Below, in pieces: positions 11,701 through 21,317 of a stretch of 43,376 nt of DNA. The translations under genes were made by a program, and so were the position numbers. Source of the DNA: Dinochytrium kinnereticum (taxonomy: Eukaryota > Chytridiomycota > Chytridiomycetes > Chytridiales > Chytridiaceae); the NCBI GenBank assembly GCA_027604005.1, contig JADGJT010000183.1:1-43376 (forward strand). Direction: 5' to 3'. Each line of letters starts with the position of its first letter. Position 1 is the first letter of the stretch. The notes under the pieces are model-generated. The model had not been told where the DNA came from. It saw only the letters and a program-made list of their open reading frames with translations, and ran no database searches.

Positions 11701-11706
11701 AATAAA
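11701..11706 (+). terminator. Candidate polyadenylation signal of COX10
   Basis: AATAAA lies about 90 bp downstream of the COX10 stop and about 50 bp before the next gene's ATG. Position and sequence fit a polyadenylation signal. There is no transcript evidence. Confidence 0.35.
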
Positions 11707-11756
11707 ACTTTTGACAATTGGCGAGGGCAGTGTAATAAGGAGGCATTGGTACAAAA

Positions 11757-12036
11757 ATGGCAGATGACGATGTCCGCCGTATCGAGACAAGCATTAATGA
11801 GAAAGTCCTGAGCCGAGAAGGTCTGATTCAAGACTTACTCGCCTTCCACCTATGGCAATATCCTCATTCGGCTCAGCCTTCAGGTGCTGTTGCGCACTCA
11901 AAAGGTGAATTTTCTTTAATGGCATGTTTTTCCAGCTAATGGCAATAATGCAGCCCCATCTACCGACGAACAGCTTCAAGAGGCCAAGGCATTGCTTGAG
12001 AGATATTCCTCACTGCTGAGAAAAGAAACAAATTGA
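11757..12036 (+). CDS. Small helical protein of unknown function
   Basis: Two exons joined across a short intron (about 11904-11934, ending CCAG) give a protein of about 82 residues starting MADDDVRRIETSINEKVL and ending LLERYSSLLRKETN. It is acidic at the start and predicted mostly helical, with a Pro/Ser/Asn-rich linker in the middle; there is no signal peptide or membrane segment. I do not recognise the family. It could be a small subunit of a larger complex. Its stop lies only 15 bp upstream of the RPC9 ATG on the same strand, so the two may share a transcript. Confidence that it is a real gene comes from the clean splice join and coiled-coil-like composition. Confidence 0.5.
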
Positions 12037-12051
12037 GAAAATTTATATAAG

Positions 12052-12499
12052 ATGAAGGGCAAGCTGTTGACGAATGCTGAGGTTCTTCGCTTCATTAATG
12101 AGGTCAAGGACGATGATGATCGTTCGCACATGTCGGCAAGATTCCAGAATCTCTTAACTGTACAGTTTGAAGTAAATGACACCTACTTTCCCTACAGCTA
12201 ATGTTAAAGGTTCGAAGATCACTTTCAAAGTCACAAGTAGGAAACTTGTCTGAAAGAGACATGCTCAATGCAGCTCGAGAGCTGGAACCCTTTGGGCTGA
12301 CGAAAGGGGAACAGCTAATGATTTTAAATCTTTTGCCAACATCTCTTGTAGATTTGTACTTGGTTTGTGTTGTATTTTACATTCAGTCTTTGTAATGCAA
12401 GCAAAGATAGTGGAGGAGATTGATCAGAGGCTTCCATCCGATGAACAGCAAAAACTTCTTGAAATTTGCTGTAGAATTAATGGACAAGAGGCGTCATAA
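12052..12499 (+). CDS. RPC17: RNA polymerase III subunit RPC9 (CRCP/RPC17)
   Basis: RPC9 is the Rpb4-like half of the Pol III stalk (with RPC8/RPC25) and helps recruit TFIIIB. Three exons translate to MKGKLLTNAEVLRFINEVKD, an N-terminal HRDC-like helix pair, then ERDMLNAARELEPFGLTKGE, QLMILNLLPTSLVDLYL and VEEIDQRLPSDEQQKLLEIC, matching the family's conserved stretch FxLTKxExLQxxNxxPxxxVExxLxVEExExR. The first intron can use a donor at 12160 (38 nt) or at 12172 (26 nt) with the same acceptor; both keep frame. The second (12363-12406) ends AAG. Total length, about 120 residues, is normal for the family. It is convergent with RCAN, 30 bp from stop to stop. Confidence 0.8.
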
Positions 12500-12529
12500 G
12501 CTCAATGGCGCAAGCTTGGGAAACACAAC

Positions 12530-13407
12530 TTAACGGGTTGGAAGAGGTGGCCGAGAAGTCTTGGGAAACGGGGACTTTTGGTTGGGCATATGATATTCGT
12601 GAATGTCATGACTATAATCATCGACCACGATCACCGGCAAAGAGAGATGATTGTTTTCATTCTGATCGATGTCCCTGGTGGGTTCGGGACTAGGTTTCGC
12701 CCCAAAAGTAAGCAAGTGGCGTAGATTTTGAGGGGATGGGTCAAGCGATGAAATAACTGCTGATGAGACGGCAGGATGGTGCCAAGTTCCCTGTGCCTTC
12801 ACTTGAGATCCTCCCATATGAAATATACCAAAGTCCGCGCTGGCGGCAGTGCTCTCTTTGATCGCATCACCCTCTCTTGATTCAATTTCCAAAGAGAACC
12901 CATCGTCAGGGAGCGAACGCAGAGCTTCCAGCAAGGCCTGTGCATGGCCTCCTGGATTAGGCCCATCTTCCCGTGGCTGCGTCCATCCCACTGGGGGAGA
13001 CCCAGGAGGTGACAAAAGAAAGTTTTTCTCTATGTCGGGCACGTGCAGAAGCCCATTGTCCTCCGCAATATTTACGTACTAATAATTCATCAGGGCACAG
13101 TAGGGTGTGTGTGAAAAACCTCTCCAAAAAATACTCTTATTTCCGTACCCATCATTTGCTGGTTGTCCATTTCAAACTTTGCCGTGAAAGCATCACTCGC
13201 AGATTCAAATACAATCAAGGCTCGTTTCAACGATGGCAGAAGTGAAATATGGCTGATCTTTCCAAAGCAGCGGAAGCTTTCCCTATGAAATTAAGCGAAC
13301 CATTATGAAAGTTGCTTATACCTAATGGGCTGGCCCTCATCTGCGAAAAGGTGAGGGGCAAGGTTCGCAACGATCAGGGAGTTTGTGTCATTGAAATGAG
13401 CTGCCAT
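12530..13407 (-). CDS. Calcipressin / regulator of calcineurin (RCAN)
   Basis: RCAN proteins bind and tune the calcium-dependent phosphatase calcineurin. The start is the ATG at 13405-13407 (MAAHFNDTNSLIVANLAPHL). An RRM-like N-terminal domain spans two short introns (ISLLPSLKRALIVFESASDA, then GTEIRVFFGEVF). The diagnostic block EKNFLLSPPGSPPVGW follows near 13000, the conserved SPPxSPP element with its phosphorylatable serines. The 120-residue C-terminal tail is Ser/Pro-rich and contains PVIVVDD, which fits the PxIxIT calcineurin-docking pattern. It ends SRPPLPTR. The tail is longer than in yeast Rcn1. It is transcribed divergently from RPC5 across the longest gene-free gap in this half of the window. 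Confidence 0.85.
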
Positions 13408-13419
13408 TTACAAGTACTT

Positions 13420-13433
13420 AATTGTCAGCTTTT
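13420..13433 (+). repeat. 14-base leader element, copy 1 (RCAN side)
   Basis: AATTGTCAGCTTTT on the plus strand, ending 12 bp from the RCAN start codon on the minus strand. An identical copy occurs at 13748-13761, so relative to transcription the two copies point in opposite directions. Confidence 0.6.
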
Positions 13434-13747
13434 TGTATTTTGTCCATGGAGTTGGTGAAAACATGGGAACTGAACAAGTGTACTAGGGTCAGACTGATTT
13501 GAATTGGAACAGACGCTTTCTTGCAAGCCAAGTCAAGCAAAAATAGTGTGCATTTACGTGCTCTGCTTATGGATAATCGAATTTCTAATATAACGCCGAT
13601 ATCACAGTCACATTGCATGCGGCTTTGGCATTGAGTCGTTAAAACAAAATTGCCCTTCAATTATTTGGTGTGCTAAGAAGAATGCAGTCAATATGTGTAT
13701 TGAATAGTAGTATGCTTGCATGTAAGTCCAAGTTGTCCCATCAATGC

Positions 13748-13761
13748 AATTGTCAGCTTTT
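13748..13761 (+). repeat. 14-base leader element, copy 2 (RPC5 side)
   Basis: Exact second copy of AATTGTCAGCTTTT, ending 11 bp before the RPC5 ATG. An exact 14-mer repeat inside 340 bp is unlikely by chance, and the matched spacing to each ATG suggests a shared 5' leader or initiator element. Confidence 0.6.
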
Positions 13762-13772
13762 CTTTTTCTGAA

Positions 13773-15989
13773 ATGGAGGTGGATGGTGATGATGATCAGA
13801 TTGTAAAGGAAATTCCGGTGTTCCTGGCCCAGCAGCTGGTTGATTCGCTATTTTTGCTTCAATACCCCACCCGTCGTCAGCGCATTGAATCGCCATTGGT
13901 CACAAGGTTCAAGCCAAATGGACAGCGGTTTGAATTCGATATTCCTCTAGCAACTGGAAGTCGACATTACAGCAGGGAAAAGGGGGAGCATTTGGGAACG
14001 GGGATGAATGACGATGCTATTCTTACTGCTATGGACGTGGATAGACTTGATCGTGAATTAAAGCCTCTGGATAGGATTACTTTGCAGTCCCATCTGCTTC
14101 CTCAAGCCAGTAACTTTTTTGTTGGCACTGTTCAAGATGGTTTGTGCATGATCATTACACTTCCTTAAAATATAATATAAATGAATTTCTCTATTTGCTT
14201 TCAATTAAAAGAGGAGTTTCATATTACTCAACTGGCTGCCATGGTTCAAATGAGGCCTGCCTTAAAATACAAAGATAAGATCGCAGAAAAGGAAAAGGCT
14301 TTGAATCAGCGGATTTTGGCTGACGACCTGAATATCAAGAAGGCGGAAGATGACAAAATTATTCAACGACGGGTTATTCAATCAGATGATAAAGATAATA
14401 TACGGAGAGTCAAGCAAGGCCAGGAGGAGAACGCATACGAAAACGAAGAATGGATAACAATGGACTTTTTTGATCAATCAGTACCCAAATGCCCAATGGC
14501 TTTATACTTACCAAGCTTAGGGATTTAACTCTTCTGGACAGTATGATAAACTTTTCTCAATGGGAGACACGCTAGGTCATGCCTTATCCAAAACAGCCTA
14601 TTTGGATGCTATTTGCCCGACGGAAGCACATGAATCGTAAGTTTTTTGCTAAGTATTTATGCCGAAAGTTTGGAAGCATAACCACTGTTAAGTTCCGATG
14701 TGTTGACTAACACTGGAGTGTCAGCGAAGCTGAAAGCTTTGTTTTTGAATGGTGAGCATTATCTTTTATTTCCTGGCTGACGCCAACGTAGCACACGTGG
14801 TTCAGTTTAAGCGTTTACGTGAAATGTTTGACCTGAGTGACGACGATCTGGTTGCAGAACTAGAAAACTTGTGTGTGTTAGTACATGGTGTCTGGATTAT
14901 ACGAAGGTTTTGCCTTTTATAAAAATCGTCTAACCAGACAGTGAATTTCTTTATTCTGGCCGTCTCGCTGAAATACGGCGCACCATTTTGCATATGTTCA
15001 GCAAGTCGCCTGGAGCCATTATTCGGCGGAAGGATTTTAATGAGGCCATCAACATGTCACATGCAATGGCGACAAATATGATTGGAGAGCTAGCATATTT
15101 CTCAATCAATATCGGCTGGAAGTTAAAATTAACATCCGACGATGACTTTTGTACGAGATTTCCTGACGTTGTCTCCCGACAGGCTGAAATAGTTGCAAGC
15201 GAAGCGTCAAAGTATTTATTGTCATAGGCTCTCATTTTGACTTAAATTTCGTTTTTTAAGCCATGCAGAGTCAAAATCCAATGTTCGAAAAGAAGAGCCT
15301 CGCCGTGTCAATGTCCTTAATCCCTCAGCACTGACAAATAACTCACGGCCCGTTACAAATGATCAAGCCTCGTCGGGAACTAACAAACGAGAATCCTATA
15401 ACCTTGGTCCCGGAAGCTTCGAAGTACAGATAGAGAACGTGCTGAGACAGATTCTCGTCAAATACGGGGTTTGCTGTGAGAACTACATTACCAGAAGAAT
15501 TCTGGAACAGTACGACCAGCTTGGTATAGCGCTATAATCTGCTTGTTCTGATTTCTTTAGGCGAAGATGTAAGCAAACCTTCACCTGATGACATTTTGTC
15601 GGTAATAGAGTCCAACTGCATCCTTCTACACGGTCGCTATGCGTTGAAGAAATTGAAGAACTCTTTGGACGAGGTATTGCCCTCTAGATCACTTTCCCAC
15701 CTATTAATATTCGATCTAGTTTCGCGAACCTATTCTTCAGCTATTCCGCGAGAAAACAACTGTTAAAAAGGCTGAGGTCAATTCTGCTTGTCAAAGCGCC
15801 ATTGGAAAAAATCCTCCTCAAAACACTTACCAGAAAATTATGAAGGAACTGGCGATATCGACAGGACCAGGATGGGTTGGCATACTTTCTCCTCTTATAT
15901 GTGCTTTCCCTAATCCCAGATTCCAAAGATTTTGCTTTAACCGCCAATGTCTTTTTTAGGAATTGAAGATTGCCCCGACTTCTGATTAA
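13773..15989 (+). CDS. POLR3E: RNA polymerase III subunit RPC5 (POLR3E / RPC37 family)
   Basis: RPC5 forms the TFIIF-like RPC4-RPC5 dimer of Pol III, needed for initiation and termination. The N-terminus, MEVDGDDDQIVKEIPVFLAQ then LLQYPTRR, is the Sin/RPC5 domain signature, followed by FKPNGQRFEFDI and the HYSREKGEH segment. A middle exon (14181-14480) carries QLAAMVQMRPALKYKDKIAE. C-terminal exons add winged-helix-like parts of the metazoan-length form (VQFKRLREMFDLSDDDL, SKSPGAIIRRKDFNEAI, NVLRQILVKYGVCCENYITR). The last join, across an 84-nt intron near 15878-15960, gives GPGWELKIAPTSD and a stop at 15987-15989. An alternative ending without that join is possible. The intron at 15212-15260 ends AAG. 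It is about 600 residues, much longer than yeast RPC37. Confidence 0.8.
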
Positions 15990-16039
15990 TTGCAAGCTGG
16001 ATATTCCTTCTTAATGTCTTATTAACGAATGCGAGATCA

Positions 16040-16045
16040 AATAAA
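16040..16045 (+). terminator. Candidate polyadenylation signal of RPC5
   Basis: AATAAA lies about 50 bp after the RPC5 stop in the short gap before the TMEM94-like gene. It is consistent with a polyadenylation signal by sequence and position only. Confidence 0.35.
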
Positions 16046-16126
16046 GTCTTCAAAACTGCTTATTAGTATTTTCGATCTTTAATTGTATGATTTTATAGCC
16101 AGAGATTCAAGCTTCTTTTTTCCGGA

Positions 16127-19100
16127 ATGGAATCCAGTAGTGAGCAGCTCATCAAGTTATGCGAGCAGCTACTGGATCGAGACCGAGACTCAGTCCAAGC
16201 AAAAGTTTGTAAGTGAGAGAATGCTGGAGCTACCTAATCATGAAGCCATCCGTCCATTTCTCTTCCGACCGGACATTCTGGCATGTTGCGTTTTTGTGCT
16301 GACCCTTGCGGCATCATTCACCTATTGCGCGGCCGAATCGAGCGCCACCAACACGTTCGCTCTTTCAAAGATTATTGAGGCTCTCCTGTTATCCTTTGCG
16401 ATTGTGTTAAACGGTATCATTTACTTAAGAGAATGGCGTTTCACTGGGCTTGAGATGGGGACCAGGCTACGGTCTTTATTAGACGAACTCGAGGCTTTCG
16501 CATCAATACAACGACAGGTGCATTATGGTACTGGATGTCTAGTCTTCTAAATGATGGTGCAGGATGGCAGACTTCCCGTGAACCTTCCATCCATTTCAGT
16601 AGCGAAAGTAGTCAGAGGGAATTCCGTAGCTGTGTGTCCAACCTGTTTCCTTGTCGAAGGCGACATACTTCAAATGACTCTGGGAGATCGAGCACCATGC
16701 ACTGTGTCCTTCGAAAGTAGCATTAAAGGTCAGGATTTAATACTCGAAAAGGGCGAAATGCTTCGATCTTCGCATTTCACTCAGGATGATAGTGAAAGAT
16801 TACTGGATGCTTCAGTGGATACTGACGTGTTCCACTTTCGAGTTCTTGGCACCCCCATTGTAGATATGTTTAGATCCTCGCTTAATAGCACACGCCCTGA
16901 TACAGTCGTGGCGACTCAGTTAGGGGAACTTTTTCGGTTGCTCACAACATACGTTATATGGATCTTCCTAGCCATATGCCTTATTGTGAATGCAATACGG
17001 CTGGTTTTTGTAGATGCATCAGGGCGGCAGCGCGCAGACGTTCTCCTTGAGTCACTTTTCAATTATCAGTTTTACGCTATCCTTCCAATACTTCCACTTT
17101 CTCTCCCCGGACTTTGCCTTATCGCAAGAAGTTACGGCAATGCCCAAATCGTCTGTCTCTTCGATGTCTTGCAGAGCTCTAAGCAAGAGTTCAAGGACGA
17201 AGAGGATATTGACGAATTTGACGCAGCGCCGCCTCCGACTAAAGATGTTAACACGGATTGGGGTTTAATACAGCTCATTAATGCAGTTTTTTAATTTCCT
17301 TTAGGCATGGTCTGGCGAATGTTTGTTGAGCAATTGATTAAAGTTGATGTTTCTTTTTTGGCGAGAACGACTGGGTTAGTTGAATCTTTAGCAAGCACAA
17401 CAGTTATTTGTGCATTGGACAAAGAAGGCTCTCTGTCGTTGGTAACTATGCCTAATGCTGAAGGCTTTGTTTACTAACTCTGTAGCCGTATCCTTCGGTA
17501 AATAATCTATTTTTTCTAAATGAAGTCGAAGAGCCTATTGTGCTGGACTTGAAGGAGGATGCCTCGTCAAATATTGGAGTAATTTTCGAGGATAAAGACT
17601 GGACAAGATTCATGACGTAATAGAATCACTTGATTTATCTAACTCCAAAAAGACACCTCAAGCCCCTAGGGCTAAATATTATGTTAAACACACGTTGTGG
17701 TCTGATAGGTTCTCGCCGACGTAACGATGTCCATCGCCGGTCGTGTCCAGTTGCTAGTCATGACCGGAGTCGATATATTTCCCAAAGTACTCCTATCGGA
17801 TACATAGAAACCATAACGTTTAACATACTTTAGCCTGCCTCTGCAGAATAGCGCGATTGATTGGTTTTAACGAATCAGTCGTCTCGAAATACACGCCGAT
17901 GCATGTGTGGCATACCTTACAATCTGGGTTTCACTACGACGCGGATGATGTCCCGGACTACCACTATGAGCGTTTAAGGTATTTGGCACAAATCAGGCTC
18001 TTAGGTTAATTTTTTTAATAGTATAAGCTCCGAAGTTTTTGTGGAGAGAACAACAGGTCTAATTTTGGTAACCTTAATTTCATTGACTTAGTATTTAGGC
18101 AACTGTCATGTTTTCAGTGACGGTGACGTTAACGTTATATTAAAGTATTGTGGCGACTATTGGAATGGAAGCGACATTTCGTTTTTGAATGCCAATACCG
18201 AGAAGAAAATTATGGAGTTCTATCAAAGCGCTATATTGAGCGATATGAATGTAATCAGCTTTAGCTTTAGACCTTTAGGGCACATTGCGGTGCACGGCGA
18301 AAGTCTAGCGGAGATGAGCTTTGATGATATTCTCGTTAAAGATTCGCTCTTATCACTCCCTAGCAGTTCAAAAGGAGGTGCATCTGATTTACCTGTCGGG
18401 TCATCCTTCACTCGATTGAATGATGTGCAAAGATCTCGACTCCTTAGTGACATAGATAAAAATGGGGCACATTCAACTAAAACGGTCTCGAGTTGTTTAG
18501 AACTACTTAAAGGACAGACATTCCTTGGTATGGCCTCCCTCTTCTATCAGCCAAAGCCGGTTTGTGAGTTTTCGCAGGTAAATGACTAACTATTGCAAAG
18601 AACGTTACCGATTTCATTGAAGATCTCGACTTAGCTGGTATTAGATTCGTTTACTTCTCGTCTGCTCCAGAAAGAGAAAGCAAAGGTAGGTTTCTCAATT
18701 ATATTCAAATCTACTATATTTCTTTTTTGTTTCATTTCTCATTGCACCTTGCGTCCTTTTCCTTTGTTTGAGTTACCAGGCTAAAGTATTGTTTAAGCAT
18801 ATGCGGAAAGATTGGGGCTTGAAATAGATTGGAACTCCTGCATCATATTGTCCTCCTCAACCCGAGGTACTCAAGGATATTTGGAACTACACGATATGAA
18901 AGCTAAACTTCCTCGCGGAGTGGAAAATATTCGTTCACATCTGAGAGACGTCGATGACGTTCCTCTGCATGTGTCGCTTTTTGCAGAATGCACTCCAGAT
19001 TCTATTCAAGAAATGGTGAAGATTTTTCAAGAAAATGGAGAAGTAGTTTGCTGCATTGGAAGTTCCTTAAACCAGTTCAATGTGGATTGCTTCGCTTTGG

Positions 19101-20300
19101 TATCTCCACATATCTTTCTGAAATAATTTTGACTGCTTCAGGCTGATATTGCCATCGCGATTGATCCTTTCATTGCATTGAAGGCCCGAAGCAATGTGAA
19201 AGGTCCGGTTGCTTCGCTTGTTTTAAGTTCTCGAGTCATCACGTCTGCATGTGCTTTGAAACTTCATTTCGATACAAGCCTTTATAGCCTTTCGCAAATT
19301 ATTCGGGAAGCAAGAACCCTTGTAAACAATGCAAAACAGGTATGCGCATGGTTATATATATATAGCTAACATTATAAGGCGTTTTCATTTTTCGCTGGGT
19401 GTCAATTTTCATTGACATGTATGATGACTTTCAGTTTTTTGCTCTTTCTTCCAGAATTGTTCCTTGGCTATCAAGTAATGTGGATACTGTGGCTGATTCT
19501 GCCACTGCAAACGCTTCCATTTTTGTTTTCTCCGCATGATCCGGACGTGATGAAGTTTATGCCAGGTAGATATAGTTTTGTCATTAGCGCTTACATTATA
19601 TTAGCCAAAAAAAGCACGACTCCTGATAAAAAACACCAGCTCTATAATCTTTTTGTTGACATGGCTCTGAGATTTTCTCTCACTGTGTTTGGATGCCTGG
19701 CCTTTTTTATACTGTGAGTATATTGACGGAAAACGGAGGCTAATAGTACCCTTAGTTGTTTATGGAGTGTAAGCGATAAGTTCTTCAAGACTATACCTTA
19801 TGGTCGATTTGCGTTGCTCCCGACTTGGAGACTTGATCACAATGACTTCGATGCACTCAATTTCTCGCAGAACATGACCGCGGTTTTTTTCGTTCTAAAC
19901 TCCGGTATGCTTCGTCCTGGGCCAATTCAGCTAACTCAGAAAGCCGTAATTTCATTGACGATGCTGTCAAGAACACGTTCGATATGGAAGATTCCGCCAT
20001 GGAGAAATTATACTGCTCTTCCATGCGCTATTCTAAGGTTTTATTAGCACGCGAGCCATACGATTAATATCTTTTAGCATTGCCCTTCAAATATCGTTTT
20101 CTGTCGTGTCTTTGCGGGGCAGTCCATATTCACTTTCCTCAGTGCCATGGTATATTTACCTTGGTGCCATATTGTTTGCATCGATGCTTGTGCCAGTTCA
20201 AGAATTGGCAAAGGAGAAAAATAGGAGGGAATGGGATAAGGCCCAGCGAAAGGCAAAACTTGATTTTAACACAAAGCTTGGAATGCACTCGCCTCTGTGA
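16127..20300 (+). CDS. TMEM94-like multi-pass membrane protein (P-type ATPase relative)
   Basis: TMEM94 is a large endoplasmic reticulum protein related to P-type ATPases and implicated in magnesium transport. The start is MESSSEQLIKLCEQLLDRDR; a 37-nt intron (16209-16245, ending AAG) restores frame to SIRPFLFRPDILACC. Family landmarks appear in order: LPVNLPSISVAKV and CFLVEGDILQMTLGD (actuator-like domain), FRVLGTPIVDMFRSSL, a pair of membrane helices with YAILPILPLSLPGL, ALDKEGSLSL at 17415 (counterpart of DKTGT), LTLKY-like central parts, KLPRGVENIRSHLRDVDDVP, LFAECTPDSIQEMVKIFQEN then CCIGSSLNQFN, IAIAIDPF, then six or so C-terminal helices. It ends FNTKLGMHSPL, nearly the human ending. 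ATPase residues are degenerate. About a dozen introns, all short. Confidence 0.85.
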
Positions 20301-20313
20301 TATGCCTTAAAAT

Positions 20314-20319
20314 AATAAA
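20314..20319 (+). terminator. Candidate polyadenylation signal of the TMEM94-like gene
   Basis: AATAAA lies 13 bp after the stop codon, within a 74-bp gap before the BUD32 start. Such a short 3' end would be typical of a compact genome. Confidence 0.3.
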
Positions 20320-20374
20320 TCGAATACTGTTGATATTCTGAAGTTACCGTCGTACTTTTAAGTTGCTTTTAGCA

Positions 20375-21234
<860 letters not shown>

Positions 21235-21317
21235 GCCTCAAGAGATGCTTGTATTTGCGTCACAAGGCATTGGGTAACTGCCTCATTTGTTGTCCTCACT
21301 GTTGCTCGAAGCATCTT

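Larger units (their letters stand above)
13408..13772. promoter_or_regulatory. Divergent intergenic region between RCAN and RPC5
   Basis: This 365-bp gap contains no ATG-initiated ORF that I can support and no recognisable tRNA or snRNA. A minus-strand open frame at 13418-13660 begins only at TTG and has no family features. The notable content is a pair of identical 14-base elements lying close to each start codon (see the two repeat entries). It presumably holds the promoters of both genes. Confidence 0.5.

Noticed and set aside
12208..12220. GGTTCGAAG, resembling a tRNA B box
   Set aside because: It lies in RPC9 coding sequence, and no A box or acceptor stem can be drawn around it.
13418..13660. 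Minus-strand 80-residue ORF between RCAN and RPC5
   Set aside because: Starts at TTG, has no upstream ATG in frame, no recognisable motif and no splice partners.
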